From Streptomyces sp. NBC_00435 (lineage in GTDB: Bacteria > Actinomycetota > Actinomycetes > Streptomycetales > Streptomycetaceae), in NCBI RefSeq assembly GCF_036014235.1, contig NZ_CP107925.1:62001-126000 (forward strand): a stretch of 64,000 nt of DNA. The letters are read 5' to 3'. Both the position numbers and the translations under genes were made by a program. The notes beneath the pieces were generated by a model that saw only the letters and a list, made by a program, of their open reading frames with translations, did not search any database and was not told the origin of the DNA. Numbering within the stretch: the first letter of the stretch is position 1; the number at the start of each line of letters is the position of its first letter. This document shows positions 1 to 8,686 of the stretch, piece after piece.

Positions 1-44
1 AGGCCCTCGCCCACATCGGGCATCTTGAATTCGCGGATGGTCAC
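1..44 (-). CDS. 2-oxoacid dehydrogenase E2 (lipoyl acyltransferase), N-terminal fragment cut by window edge
   Basis: Only the first 14 codons are inside the window, read leftwards from a GTG at 44. They encode (M)TIREFKMPDVGEGL, which is the conserved opening of a lipoyl domain of E2 dihydrolipoamide acyltransferases (family knowledge). It starts 8 nt after the stop of the E1 beta gene, so the order E1 alpha, E1 beta, E2 is that of a branched-chain 2-oxoacid dehydrogenase operon. The lipoyl-lysine and catalytic domain lie outside the window. Confidence 0.8.
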   Translation of the reverse strand, partial: MTIREFKMPDVGEG

Positions 45-52
45 GACTCTCC

Positions 53-1072
53 TCAGTACGCCAGCGAGCGGTCGACTGCGTCGAGCACCCTGTCCAGGCC
101 GGGCAGGTACTCGTCCTCCAGACGGGCCGGCGGGTACGGGGCGTGGTAACCGCCCACCCGCAACACGGGCGCCTCCAAATGGTGGAAGCACCGCTCCGTG
201 ATGCGAGCGGCGATCTCGGCCCCGGCTCCGAAGAAGACGGGTGCCTCATGGACCACGACGAGGCGTCCGGTGCGGCGCACGGAGTCGGCGACCGAGTCGA
301 AGTCGATGGGTGAGATGGAGCGCAGGTCGATCACTTCGAGCTGGTGGCCGTCGCGCTCGGCCTCGGCCGCGCTGTCCAGGCAGGTCTTGACCGTGGGCCC
401 GTACCCGACGAGCGTGGCGTCCCGGCCCTCGCGCACGACGCGTGCGGTGTGCAGGGGACGTACGGGAGCGTGGTCGACCTCGCCCTTCTCGTAGTAGCGC
501 CGCTTGGGCTCGAAGAAGATCACCGGATCGTCGCCCTCGATGGCCTGGCGGAGCATCCAGTAGGCGTCCGAGGCGTTCGCCGGCGAGACCACCTTCAGGC
601 CCGGGACGTGCGCGAACAGCGCCTCGGGGGACTCCGAATGGTGTTCGACGGCCCCGATCCCGCCGCCGTAGGGGATACGGATGACGACGGGCAGCCGGAC
701 CTTGCCCAGCGAGCGGGCGTGCATCTTCGCGAGCTGTGTGACGATCTGGTCGTACCCGGGGAAGACGAACCCGTCGAACTGGATCTCCACGACCGGCCGG
801 TACCCGCGCAGGGCCAGCCCGATCGCGGTGCCGACGATGCCCGACTCGGCGAGCGGGGTGTCCATGACCCGCTCCTCGCCGAAGTCCTTCTGCAGCCCGT
901 CGGTGATGCGGAAGACGCCGCCCAGCCTGCCCACGTCCTCGCCCATGATCAGGACCTTCGGGTCCTGCTCCAGGGCGGCGCGCAACGCCTCGTTGATGGC
1001 CCGTCCCAGGGGCAGGTTCCGCGCCGCGGGGAGCGTGCCGCCCGTCGGCTCGGTGATGGTCAGGGTGGTCAT
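53..1072 (-). CDS. 2-oxoacid dehydrogenase E1 component, beta subunit
   Basis: 339 aa, the usual length for an E1 beta subunit. It pairs with E1 alpha to bind thiamine diphosphate and decarboxylate a 2-oxo acid, passing the acyl group to lipoyl-E2. Recognisable blocks are the N-terminal INEALRAAL and MGEDVGRLGGVFR stretch, PLAESGIVGTAIGLALRG around residue 75, and the C-terminal HEAPVFFGAGAEIAARI transketolase-C segment. The ATG lies one nucleotide after the stop of the alpha gene, so the two are cotranscribed and probably coupled. Branched-chain oxoacids are the likely substrate by resemblance, which would give isobutyryl/isovaleryl-CoA; pyruvate or acetoin are alternatives. Confidence 0.9.
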   Translation of the reverse strand: MTTLTITEPTGGTLPAARNLPLGRAINEALRAALEQDPKVLIMGEDVGRLGGVFRITDGLQKDFGEERVMDTPLAESGIVGTAIGLALRGYRPVVEIQFDGFVFPGYDQIVTQLAKMHARSLGKVRLPVVIRIPYGGGIGAVEHHSESPEALFAHVPGLKVVSPANASDAYWMLRQAIEGDDPVIFFEPKRRYYEKGEVDHAPVRPLHTARVVREGRDATLVGYGPTVKTCLDSAAEAERDGHQLEVIDLRSISPIDFDSVADSVRRTGRLVVVHEAPVFFGAGAEIAARITERCFHHLEAPVLRVGGYHAPYPPARLEDEYLPGLDRVLDAVDRSLAY

Positions 1073-1073
1073 G

Positions 1074-2213
1074 TCACTTCCCTCCGGGGGCGGCGAAGGA
1101 CGCCTCGTAGTGGCGGAACGCGGTGCGTTCCTCTTCGACCAGGGCGTGCGGGTCGGCGTAGACGTGCTCGAAGATGGCCTCGGCGTCGGGGGAGGGCATG
1201 GTGCGCACCTGCTCGCGCAGCCGCCGTGCCGTCTCCTCGCCCTCGCGGTCCACCTCGTCGAGGAAGTCCGGGCCGGCCCACTGGTTGTCCAGCAGGTGTG
1301 CCTTCAGCCGGGCGATCGGGTCCCGGCCCGCCCATTCCTCGACCTCGGCGGGGTCGCGGTACTTCGTGGGGTCGTCGGACGTGGTGTGTGCGCCCATCCG
1401 GTAGGTGTACGCCTCCACGAGCGTGGGACCGCCTCCGTCGCGGGCCCGGGCGAGCGCGGCCCTGGTGACGGCGAGGCAGGCGAGCACGTCGTTGCCGTCC
1501 ACGCGGACGCCGGGGAAGCCGAAGCCCGCCGCCCGGCGGTGGATGGGCACCCGGCTCTGCTTCTCGGTGGGCTCCGAGATGGCCCACTGGTTGTTCTGGC
1601 AGAAGAACACCACGGGGGCGTCGTAGACGGCGGCGAAGTTGAAGGCCTCGCTGACGTCGCCCTGGCTGGTGGCGCCGTCACCGAAGTACGCGATGACGCC
1701 GGTCCCCGCACCGTCCTTGGCCACGCCCATGGCGTATCCGGTGGCGTGCAGCGCCTGGGATCCGATGACCAGGGTGTAGAGGTGGAAGTTGTTCTCGACC
1801 GGGTCCCATCCGCCGTTGTTCACCCCGCGGAACATGGCCAGCAGCTTCAGCGGGTCCACGCCGCGGCACAGGGCGACGCCGTGGTCGCGGTAGCTCGGGA
1901 AGGCGTGGTCGGTGTCGCGAAGGGCCCGGGCGGAGCCGACCTGCGCGGCCTCCTGGCCGAGCAGGGAGGGCCACAGCCCGAGTTCGCCCTGCCGTTGCAG
2001 GGTGACTCCCTCGGCGTCCACCCGGCGGGCCAGCACCATGTCCCGGTAGAGCCCGCGGAGCTCTTCGGGCGTGAGCTCGACGTCGTAGTCGGGATGTGCG
2101 ACGCGCCGGCCGTCCGGGGTCAGCAACTGCACCGCGTCGGGCGCCGGCAGCCGCCGGCCGGCCGTTCCTCCTTCCGTGCCCGCGAGGCTTCGCGCCGTGT
2201 CTGCGGTTCCCAT
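1074..2213 (-). CDS. 2-oxoacid dehydrogenase E1 component, alpha subunit
   Basis: 379 aa from the ATG at 2213 (MGTADTARSL), which has an AGGGGAG-like site upstream; the frame stays open further upstream but only as the shadow of the acyltransferase gene. The thiamine-diphosphate motif GDGATSQGDVSEAFNFAAVY ending in QNNQWAIS is present in mid-protein, as is the EAYTYRMGAHTTSDDPTKYR segment that carries the regulatory-loop His/Ser region of BCKDH and PDH E1 alpha. It partners the beta subunit immediately downstream. The gene is 35 nt downstream of the acyltransferase gene on the same strand, so it may be read from the long leftward transcript, though a housekeeping role is equally possible. Confidence 0.9.
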   Translation of the reverse strand: MGTADTARSLAGTEGGTAGRRLPAPDAVQLLTPDGRRVAHPDYDVELTPEELRGLYRDMVLARRVDAEGVTLQRQGELGLWPSLLGQEAAQVGSARALRDTDHAFPSYRDHGVALCRGVDPLKLLAMFRGVNNGGWDPVENNFHLYTLVIGSQALHATGYAMGVAKDGAGTGVIAYFGDGATSQGDVSEAFNFAAVYDAPVVFFCQNNQWAISEPTEKQSRVPIHRRAAGFGFPGVRVDGNDVLACLAVTRAALARARDGGGPTLVEAYTYRMGAHTTSDDPTKYRDPAEVEEWAGRDPIARLKAHLLDNQWAGPDFLDEVDREGEETARRLREQVRTMPSPDAEAIFEHVYADPHALVEEERTAFRHYEASFAAPGGK

Positions 2214-2248
2214 CGGAATTCCCACTCCCCTGTTCTTCGGTACGGCTG

Positions 2249-3484
2249 TCACGGCTTCGTCCGGCCGGAGGATTTCTTGCGCGAGCGCGACCAGCGGCGG
2301 GTCAGCGGGCGCTCCACCCAGGCGAACAGCGCCCAGGCGAGCAGCACCCCGGCGGCCAGTTCGCCGGCGAGGATCCCGAGGGCGGCCGGCGTGCTGAAGA
2401 GGCGGTCGCCGAGCAGGCTGCGGGTGTACTCCAGCACCGTGAAGTGCACGAGGTAGAAGGCGAAGGAGATCTCGCCGAGCCAGACCATCGCCCGGTTCCT
2501 GAAGAGCGTGAAGCGTCCCTCGTTGTCGGCGATGGCGCCGGCCGCGATGAGCAGGGCGGCGGGGACGATGCAGACGATGCGCAGCCCGTAGAGCCAGGGC
2601 ACGGTCAGGGCGAGCCCGTACGAGATCGCGAGCAGCACGCCCGACCAGATCATGCCGATGTTGCGCCAGCGGCCGAGGACCACGGCCCGGCCCACGAGCA
2701 TGCCCAGGGCGAAGTCCAGCAGGCGGCCGGGCGGGAAGACGTAGGCGAACCAGAAGTAGTTGGCCGACTGCGAGGGCTCGTTGGGCACGACGGAGGTGCC
2801 GACGGGGATGAGGGCGTAGGTGAGCAGCGGAGTCAGGGCGACGGCCGCTATGACGCCGCCGATCCAGTACTTGAGGTGGTTCGCCCGGATCCGCTTGAGC
2901 ACCAGGTACATCAGCGGGAAGGCCAGGTAGAAGAAGGCCTCGGTGGACAGCGACCAGCTCACGTTGTTCACGGCGAAGTTGGTGGGGACGTCCGGTACCC
3001 ACGACTGGAGCATGAAGAGCGTGAGGAACCCCTGCGCGGGCGTGGTGCTCGATCCGTCGAGCCCCTCGACCAGGACCAGGGCCAGCACCCACGCCACGAT
3101 GTACGGCGGCACGATCTTGGCGTAGCGCCGCCGCCAGAAGGCCTTGGCCGTGTCTCCGGCACGGGCGGACCAGATCAGGATGAACCCGCTGAGCATGAAC
3201 CAGAAGGGCATGGTCAGCCCTGCCACGCCGCCCAGGGCCGAGTAGATGCCCCGCTCCACGCCGTGGTCGGCGAACAGCCGGATGCTGGCGAACGGCAGTA
3301 CCGCGTGGAAGCCGAACACCAGCAGGGCGGCCGGGAAGCGCAGTCCGGTCAGGGTGGGGAGCCGGCTGACACGGGCGGGCCCGGTACTGGCGGGGGGCGC
3401 GGGGTCGGCGGGCGTGGCGGTGCCGGGCCCGGTGTCGGGCGCGGTGGCGGGTCCTCCTGTCGCGAGGAGGCTCTCTGTGGTCAT
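2249..3484 (-). CDS. acyltransferase-3 family integral membrane O-acyltransferase
   Basis: 411 aa from the ATG at 3484 (MTTESLLATGG), chosen because AGGGAGAG precedes it and an earlier start would run into the neighbouring reductase gene. About ten hydrophobic segments follow a 50-residue Pro/Ala-rich cytoplasmic tail. The opening LTGLRFPAALLVFGFHAVLPFAS carries the Arg and His typical of acyltransferase-3 proteins, and the C-terminal AFYLVHFTVLEYTRS block is also typical. Such enzymes transfer acyl groups to sugars, lipids or natural products at the cytoplasmic membrane. Its position in the leftward gene string suggests late acylation of a product; substrate unknown. Confidence 0.85.
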   Translation of the reverse strand: MTTESLLATGGPATAPDTGPGTATPADPAPPASTGPARVSRLPTLTGLRFPAALLVFGFHAVLPFASIRLFADHGVERGIYSALGGVAGLTMPFWFMLSGFILIWSARAGDTAKAFWRRRYAKIVPPYIVAWVLALVLVEGLDGSSTTPAQGFLTLFMLQSWVPDVPTNFAVNNVSWSLSTEAFFYLAFPLMYLVLKRIRANHLKYWIGGVIAAVALTPLLTYALIPVGTSVVPNEPSQSANYFWFAYVFPPGRLLDFALGMLVGRAVVLGRWRNIGMIWSGVLLAISYGLALTVPWLYGLRIVCIVPAALLIAAGAIADNEGRFTLFRNRAMVWLGEISFAFYLVHFTVLEYTRSLLGDRLFSTPAALGILAGELAAGVLLAWALFAWVERPLTRRWSRSRKKSSGRTKP

Positions 3485-3515
3485 GGAACGGTCTCTCCCT
3501 GGGTGTGGGTGCCGG

Positions 3516-4490
3516 TCAGATGTCGAGGACGAGGCGCTTGTCGGCACAGCGGGAGACGCAGAGCATCATGACGTCGCCCGCGGCGTGCTGCGCGCTGCTC
3601 AGGAGGGTGTCCCGGTGGTCCGGGGTGCCCGCGATCACTCGGGTTTCGCAGGTGCCGCACACGCCGTCGCGGCAGGAGGCTTCGACGTAGACCCCGGCGT
3701 CCTCCAGGGCGTCGACGATCGATTCGTCCGGCCCCACGGCCACGGTCCGGCCGGAGCGCGCGCACTCCACCTCGAAGCCCCGCTCCCCGTCCTCGGGGGC
3801 GGCGGGGGTGCCTGCGAAGCGCTCGACGTGCAGCCGGTCGCCGAGTCCGGACTCCGTGCGGGCGGCTTCGACGGCGTCGATGAGCGACTGGGGTCCGCAG
3901 CAGTAGACGCGGGCGCCGTCGGGCACCTGCGCCAGGATGCGGGCGAGGTCCATGCGGCCGCCGCGTTCGTCCTTCGGGTGGAGGACCACGGAGGCCTTGC
4001 CGGGGGTGAGCCCGGCGAGTGCGGTGAGCTCGTCGGCGAAGGCCATCGAGGAGCGGCCGCGGCCTCCGTACCAGAACTGCCAGCCGCTGCCCCGGGCTCC
4101 GGCCTCGCGAGCCTGGGCGAGCAGCGGCGTGACGCCGATGCCTCCGGCGATGAAGACGTACGCGTCGGCGTCGGTCAGCGGGAAGTGGTTGCGCGGCCCC
4201 CGCACGGTGACGGTCGCGCCGGGCCGCAGCTCCCGGTGCACGAACTCCGATCCGCCGCGCGAGGCGGGTGCCCTCAGGACGGCGATGCGGTAGCGGGTGG
4301 TGTCGGCGGGGTCGCCGCAGAGGCTGTACTGGCGGACCTGGCCGCCGGTGTGCAGGTCGATGTGCGCACCGGGTGTCCAGTCGGGCAGCGGTTTGCCATC
4401 GGGGTGGACCAGTTCGACGGAGAGGACCTCGTCCGCCTCGTACGTCATCCGGTGTACCAGCAGGTCGAGCTGCGACTCCTTGTCGCTCAC
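3516..4490 (-). CDS. PDR/VanB-type flavin and [2Fe-2S] oxidoreductase
   Basis: 324 aa. The order is flavin-binding barrel (RQYSLCGDP motif near residue 95), NAD-binding domain (IAGGIGVTPLLAQAR near 160, YCCGPQSLIDAV near 210) and a C-terminal plant-type ferredoxin. Four cluster ligands are visible at Cys273, Cys278, Cys281 and Cys311 (CX4CX2CX29C). This is the layout of phthalate dioxygenase reductase, which passes NADH electrons to a Rieske or other non-haem oxygenase. No oxygenase lies beside it in the window, so the redox partner must be elsewhere or the gene serves another acceptor. It is 31 nt upstream of the acyltransferase gene. Confidence 0.9.
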   Translation of the reverse strand: MSDKESQLDLLVHRMTYEADEVLSVELVHPDGKPLPDWTPGAHIDLHTGGQVRQYSLCGDPADTTRYRIAVLRAPASRGGSEFVHRELRPGATVTVRGPRNHFPLTDADAYVFIAGGIGVTPLLAQAREAGARGSGWQFWYGGRGRSSMAFADELTALAGLTPGKASVVLHPKDERGGRMDLARILAQVPDGARVYCCGPQSLIDAVEAARTESGLGDRLHVERFAGTPAAPEDGERGFEVECARSGRTVAVGPDESIVDALEDAGVYVEASCRDGVCGTCETRVIAGTPDHRDTLLSSAQHAAGDVMMLCVSRCADKRLVLDI

Positions 4491-4551
4491 TGCGTCGTCC
4501 TCCTTGTCGGCGTCAGCCGCCGTGGTTACGGGGGGGGAAGGCCTGGGGATG

Positions 4552-4589
4552 GCCCGCTCCCACCGGGTCGGCAGCCGGCGGGAGCGGGC
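4552..4589 (-). terminator. stem-loop after the FAH-like gene
   Basis: GCCCGCTCCC (4552-4561) and GGGAGCGGGC (4580-4589) form a perfect 10-bp stem, with a further CCGG/CCGG pairing inside the loop. It lies 23 nt beyond the stop of the leftward FAH-like gene and before the reductase gene, so it probably terminates or attenuates the upstream transcript. Confidence 0.6.
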
Positions 4590-4611
4590 GGTGAAGGCCG
4601 CCGGGGCCTGC

Positions 4612-5541
4612 CTAGGCGGCGATCGCGGCGGCGGTGGCTGGGGCGGCGGCAGCAGCCGTGGCCGCGGTGCCGAACCGGACGGGGTTCGCCAGCGTGACGC
4701 CGTGGCTCTTGACGTCGATGACCACCCGGTCGCCGTCGGCGATGCGGAAGCCGTCGTGGAAGCTGGCCTTGTCGGCTCCGAGGAGCACGTAGTTGACCAT
4801 TCCGGGGCGGCGGATCGCCGGGTACTCGAAGAGGTTGGCCATCATGTCCCGCGCCGTGAAGTACAGGGCGTCCTCACCGCAGTCGAAGCTGCCCTCCCAC
4901 GCGGCGACGCCGTCCCGCTCGATGGTGACCCGGCCGGTGACCGACTTCGGCGGCTCGCCGAGGAAGAGCCAGGGGGTGAGGGAGGTGTCGCTGAGCTTGC
5001 AGTACGGGTTCCAGCCCGGGTTCTGCCGGTGCAGGCCGATGTCGCACAGGTCGTTGCCGAAGGTGTAGCCGGCGTAGTGCGGGTCGCCGTTGTCGTCGTT
5101 GACGTAGACGAGCGCGACCTCCGGCTCCTCGATCAGCGCGACCGCCTTGGCGGGCACGACCAGGGTTTCGCCGGGCATGCGCAGCCAGGAGCCGAACCCC
5201 TTGAAGAACCAGTTGGGGGCGACGAACTCCTCGTCCGCGCTCGGCTCCTTGTCGAACTTGGACCGGTGCGTCCCCATGAACCCGCTCAGCAGCGCGTTAC
5301 CGGTGGTGGTGGGGAGCAGCGGCGGGAGGTAGCGCAGGTCGGGGTCGCCGGCGGTGACCGTGATCCGCTCGGCCTCGCTGATGACGGAGGCCACGACCTG
5401 CGCGGGCTCGGCGGCGGCGATGAACTCCGCCTGCAGCTGCCCGTCGGCGACCTGGTAGAGCGTCAGGGAGTCGCCGGGGACGGGCAGCTCGAATCCCACG
5501 TAGCGCTCGCCCTTGTACTCGCACTCGAACAGGATTGACAT
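4612..5541 (-). CDS. fumarylacetoacetate-hydrolase-fold protein, GguC/AraD1-like
   Basis: 309 aa from the ATG at 5541, preceded by a strong AGGAGGG. The C-terminal two thirds match the FAH fold: LIEEPEVALVY carries the metal-binding Glu pair, GYTFGNDLCDIGLHR the conserved Asn-Asp, and GDRVVIDVKSHGVTLANPVRF the family C-terminus. The spacing and the NWFFKGFGSW segment recall GguC/AraD1-type members, which dehydrate or hydrolyse 2-keto-3-deoxy acids. It sits in the same leftward string as the aminotransferase and ligase and could act on an acidic intermediate by hydrolysis, decarboxylation or dehydration. The C-terminus is an Ala-rich tail. Substrate is not inferable. Confidence 0.8.
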   Translation of the reverse strand: MSILFECEYKGERYVGFELPVPGDSLTLYQVADGQLQAEFIAAAEPAQVVASVISEAERITVTAGDPDLRYLPPLLPTTTGNALLSGFMGTHRSKFDKEPSADEEFVAPNWFFKGFGSWLRMPGETLVVPAKAVALIEEPEVALVYVNDDNGDPHYAGYTFGNDLCDIGLHRQNPGWNPYCKLSDTSLTPWLFLGEPPKSVTGRVTIERDGVAAWEGSFDCGEDALYFTARDMMANLFEYPAIRRPGMVNYVLLGADKASFHDGFRIADGDRVVIDVKSHGVTLANPVRFGTAATAAAAAPATAAAIAA

Positions 5542-5639
5542 GGTGGTCGGCCCTCCTACGGGCGTGGGGCGGCCCAGGGCCGCGCGGAAGCGGGCCGGAC
5601 GCCGGGGCGTGCCCCCGGTATCCGGAATGTGGTGTTCGA

Positions 5640-6956
5640 TCAGTTGCTGTGCAGGGCCGGTTCGCGGTCGGCGGCCCCGGCGACGAGGCCGTCCAGGACC
5701 TCCTCGATGCGGTCGAGCGAGGACCGGATCCACTCGAGGGCCAGCGGGTCGGGGGCCGTCAGGGCGGCCGTGCGCTGCTCGTCGGTGTCGCCGTAGAGCC
5801 GGCTGGTGGCGGCGCGCAGCCGCAGGGAGTCCTCGGGCTCGCCGAAGGCGCTGGCCGGGAGCACGCCCACGCCGTGGCGTTCGACCAGCAGCCGGGCCAG
5901 GTCCGCTCCGGTGCGCACCCCGTGGGCCCGTGCGAGGTGTTCGCGCAGGGGTTCGAAGTCGGGGTACAGGTAGCAGGTGGCCGTCACCGGGGGGAGCAGG
6001 GCTCCGGCGGCCGTGAACCGCTCGGCCACGGCACGGGCCACCGTTTCGTGCAGCCGGCGGCTCGCGGCGACGTGTTCGACCACCTCGGGCGGTTCCTGGA
6101 AGGCGTACGCGGCCGCGGCCTGGACCGGCGCCGCGGGGCTGGACCAGATCTGGCTGGCTACGCCGACCAGCCGGTCCCGCAGCGCCTGCCCGGACTCGCC
6201 GCCGGGCAGCCGGGCCACCCCGATCCGCCAGCCGCCGATCGCCAGGTTCTTGGTGAGCCCGGTGGTGACGACGGTCCGCTCGGGGGCGTACACGGCGGGG
6301 GACACCGCGGGGGTGGCCACGGCGTCGTACACGAGGTCGCAGTAGATCTCGTCGGAGATGATGACGAGGTCGAGCTCCCTGGCCACCTCGCCCAGCCGGC
6401 GTACGGTCCCGGGCGCGGCGATGGTCCCGGTCGGGTTGTCCGGCAGGGTGACCACGACGGAGCGCGGATCGTGCCCGGCCGCCCGGGCGGCGGTGACCGC
6501 CTCGCGCAGCAGGTCGGGGTCGGGTACTCCGCCCTGGCCCGGCAGCGTCGGGACGGCGAAGTGGCGTACGCCCAGGAGGTCGGCCTGGGCCGCGTAACTG
6601 ACCCAGCTCGGCTCGGGGATGACCACGTCGCCGCCGACCGCGAGGAGCAGTCCGAACAGCAGCGGTTTGCTGCCGGGTCCGCAGACCACCTGCTCGGGTG
6701 CGGTGTCGAGGCCGCGCCGCCGCCAGTAGCCGGCGACCGCCTCGCGCAGTTCCCCGGAGCCGGCGACGGGTCCGTAGGACCCCAGGTGCGCGGCGGCGGC
6801 GAGCCTGGCCCTGAGGCCGGGGTGGACGGGCAGGCCGATCTCGCCGCTCGCCATGGAGAGCACGCTCTCGCCGGCCAGGCGCCGCCGGGCGATGGCTTCG
6901 TCGGCGGCGAGCGTCGCCGACATGGTCACGTGGGTGGATTCGGGCACGGTGCTCAC
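5640..6956 (-). CDS. class I/II PLP-dependent aminotransferase
   Basis: 438 aa from a GTG at 6956 that overlaps the stop of the ligase gene as GTGA, so translation is coupled. Fold-type I residues are visible: Asn174 in LPDNPTGT, Asp202 in ISDEIYCDL, the Schiff-base Lys236 in TGLTKNLAIGGWR and Arg244. It resembles aspartate/aromatic-type aminotransferases rather than the class III LysJ/ArgD enzymes that normally transaminate carrier-bound semialdehydes. It may use a free 2-oxo acid or a modified carrier-released intermediate. About 80 residues at the C-terminus form an arginine-rich small domain. Role in the carrier pathway is inferred only from linkage. Confidence 0.9.
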   Translation of the reverse strand: MSTVPESTHVTMSATLAADEAIARRRLAGESVLSMASGEIGLPVHPGLRARLAAAAHLGSYGPVAGSGELREAVAGYWRRRGLDTAPEQVVCGPGSKPLLFGLLLAVGGDVVIPEPSWVSYAAQADLLGVRHFAVPTLPGQGGVPDPDLLREAVTAARAAGHDPRSVVVTLPDNPTGTIAAPGTVRRLGEVARELDLVIISDEIYCDLVYDAVATPAVSPAVYAPERTVVTTGLTKNLAIGGWRIGVARLPGGESGQALRDRLVGVASQIWSSPAAPVQAAAAYAFQEPPEVVEHVAASRRLHETVARAVAERFTAAGALLPPVTATCYLYPDFEPLREHLARAHGVRTGADLARLLVERHGVGVLPASAFGEPEDSLRLRAATSRLYGDTDEQRTAALTAPDPLALEWIRSSLDRIEEVLDGLVAGAADREPALHSN

Positions 6957-8686
6957 GCCTCGCCGTACAGCTCGCGGAGGGTGGCCTTGCGCACCTTGCC
7001 GGTGAGGGTCTTGGGCAGGGCTTCGATGACCTCCAGGCGGTCCGGCAGGAACCTTTCGTCCAGGTCCGTCTCCCGCAGGTAGGCGCGGAGCTCGGCCAGC
7101 GAGGGGTGCTCGTCGCCGCTGGGCACGACCACCGCGAGGATCGGGTCCTCGACGCGGCCCGTCGGGCCGACCAGGGTGGTCTCGGCGACCTTCGGGTGCC
7201 GGTTGACGATCGACTCGATCTCGGCCATGGGCACGACCATTCCGTCGCGCTTGATGGCGTCGCTGGCCCGGCACAGGATGCGGATGCCGCCGCGGCCGTC
7301 GTCGCGCGCCACGTCGCCGGTGTCGAACCAGGCGTCGTCCAGGAGGTGGGCCTGGTACTCGGCGTCGCGCCGGTAGTAGCCCAGCGCCTGGGAGGCGCCC
7401 CGGACCCGCAGGCGGCCGACGGGGGCCCGCTCGGTCGGGTTGAGGCACTTGTCGATCCGGATCTCCATGGCGTCGATCGGCCGGCCGTTGCTGTGCGCCG
7501 CCCAGTCCTGGTTGTAGTCGAGCTTGGTGATGGTGACCGGCCCGTTCTCCGACATGCCCCACAGGGAGTAGGTACGGGCGCCGAGGGTCTCGCGCAGATC
7601 GTCGACCAGCGGCTGGAGCACCTGCGCGGACCCGGTCACCACGTGGCGCAGCGTGTGCACGTCGCGCGGCTCGTCCCGCTGGGACTGGGCGATGTCGGTG
7701 AGGGTGGGCGGGGGGCCGTAGAGCAGCGTGGCGCCGTACTTCTGCACCAGGTCCAGGAGCGCCTCGTTCTTGCGGTGGTCCTGGAAGGCGATGGTGCCGC
7801 CCAACATGACGCTCGCGAGGACGCCCTGGCCGAAGCCGGAGTAGTGGACGAGCGGTGTGGTCACGGCGGCGACCAGGTGTTCGTCGAGGAGGAAGGTGTC
7901 GACGTATCCCCGGATGGCCGAGTGGACGGTGTTCTGGCTGTGCAGGACCCCCTTGGACTCGCCGGTGGTGCCGGAGGTGAACAGCACCACGAACGGCTCG
8001 TCGGGCTGAAGTTCGCGCCCCGCCAGGTCCTCGCCGTGGACGTCCTCCCAGCGGGTCTCGACGAAGTGGTCGCGGAAGTCGACGGCGCCGTCCGGGGCAT
8101 GGCCGTCCACGATCACCACGTTCTCGAGGGTGGGCAGCTCCTCCTTCAGCCGCAGGCCGATCCCGCCGAGCGGCTCGCCCTCCCACTCCCCCACGGTGAT
8201 GAGCACGCGGGCCTCGGTCAGCGACAGCCGGTGGCGCAGCGGGTCCTCGGGGGTGGTCGGCGCGATCGGGCAGATGACCGCTCCGACACGGATGCACGCG
8301 TACAGGAGGGGGACCATCTCCCAGCGGTTGGGGAGCTGGACCGCCACGAAGTCGCCGCGCTGGACGCCGAGCTCCACCAGGGCGCCGGCGAACCGGTCGG
8401 TCAGCTGGCGCAGTTCGATGTAGTCCAGGGTGTCGGTGCGGGCTTCCTCGATGCGCCGGCCGGCGACGGCCAGCTTGTGGGGGCGCAGCCGCGCCTGGCG
8501 CCGCAGGTCGTCCAGGAAGGTCTCCCGGCGCCACCAGCCGCGCTGGTAGTACAGCGCTTCGCGGGCCTCGCGCCCGTCCGGCATGGGGCTGGTGATCTCC
8601 ACGACGGGCATGGCCTCGCGGGTGAGGACGACTCCGTCGACGACCGGCGGGGCCGGCCGCGGCGGTGCTGTCTGGGTCTCGGTCAT
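6953..8686 (-). CDS. AMP-dependent acyl/aryl-CoA ligase
   Basis: 577 aa from an ATG at 8686 that overlaps the dehydrogenase stop (ATGA). All key adenylation motifs are present: FTSGTTGESKG at 237-246, LWGMSENGP (A5), WFDTGDVARDDG (A7), and the C-terminal KTLTGKVRK whose lysine catalyses adenylation. The 60-residue N-terminal extension and A5 sequence resemble cyclohexanecarboxylate/aryl-acid ligases of the 2,3-dihydroxybenzoate-AMP ligase group. It is expected to activate a carboxylic acid for CoA thioester or amide formation. It is coupled on both sides to amino-acid-handling enzymes, hinting at peptide-bond or acyl-amino-acid formation. Confidence 0.9.
   Translation of the reverse strand: MTETQTAPPRPAPPVVDGVVLTREAMPVVEITSPMPDGREAREALYYQRGWWRRETFLDDLRRQARLRPHKLAVAGRRIEEARTDTLDYIELRQLTDRFAGALVELGVQRGDFVAVQLPNRWEMVPLLYACIRVGAVICPIAPTTPEDPLRHRLSLTEARVLITVGEWEGEPLGGIGLRLKEELPTLENVVIVDGHAPDGAVDFRDHFVETRWEDVHGEDLAGRELQPDEPFVVLFTSGTTGESKGVLHSQNTVHSAIRGYVDTFLLDEHLVAAVTTPLVHYSGFGQGVLASVMLGGTIAFQDHRKNEALLDLVQKYGATLLYGPPPTLTDIAQSQRDEPRDVHTLRHVVTGSAQVLQPLVDDLRETLGARTYSLWGMSENGPVTITKLDYNQDWAAHSNGRPIDAMEIRIDKCLNPTERAPVGRLRVRGASQALGYYRRDAEYQAHLLDDAWFDTGDVARDDGRGGIRILCRASDAIKRDGMVVPMAEIESIVNRHPKVAETTLVGPTGRVEDPILAVVVPSGDEHPSLAELRAYLRETDLDERFLPDRLEVIEALPKTLTGKVRKATLRELYGEA

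Noticed and set aside
344..2456. Long rightward open frames antisense to the E1 alpha and beta genes
   Set aside because: They mirror GC-rich codon structure of the real leftward genes, have Arg/Pro/Gly-rich or valine/glycine-biased composition and match no domain.
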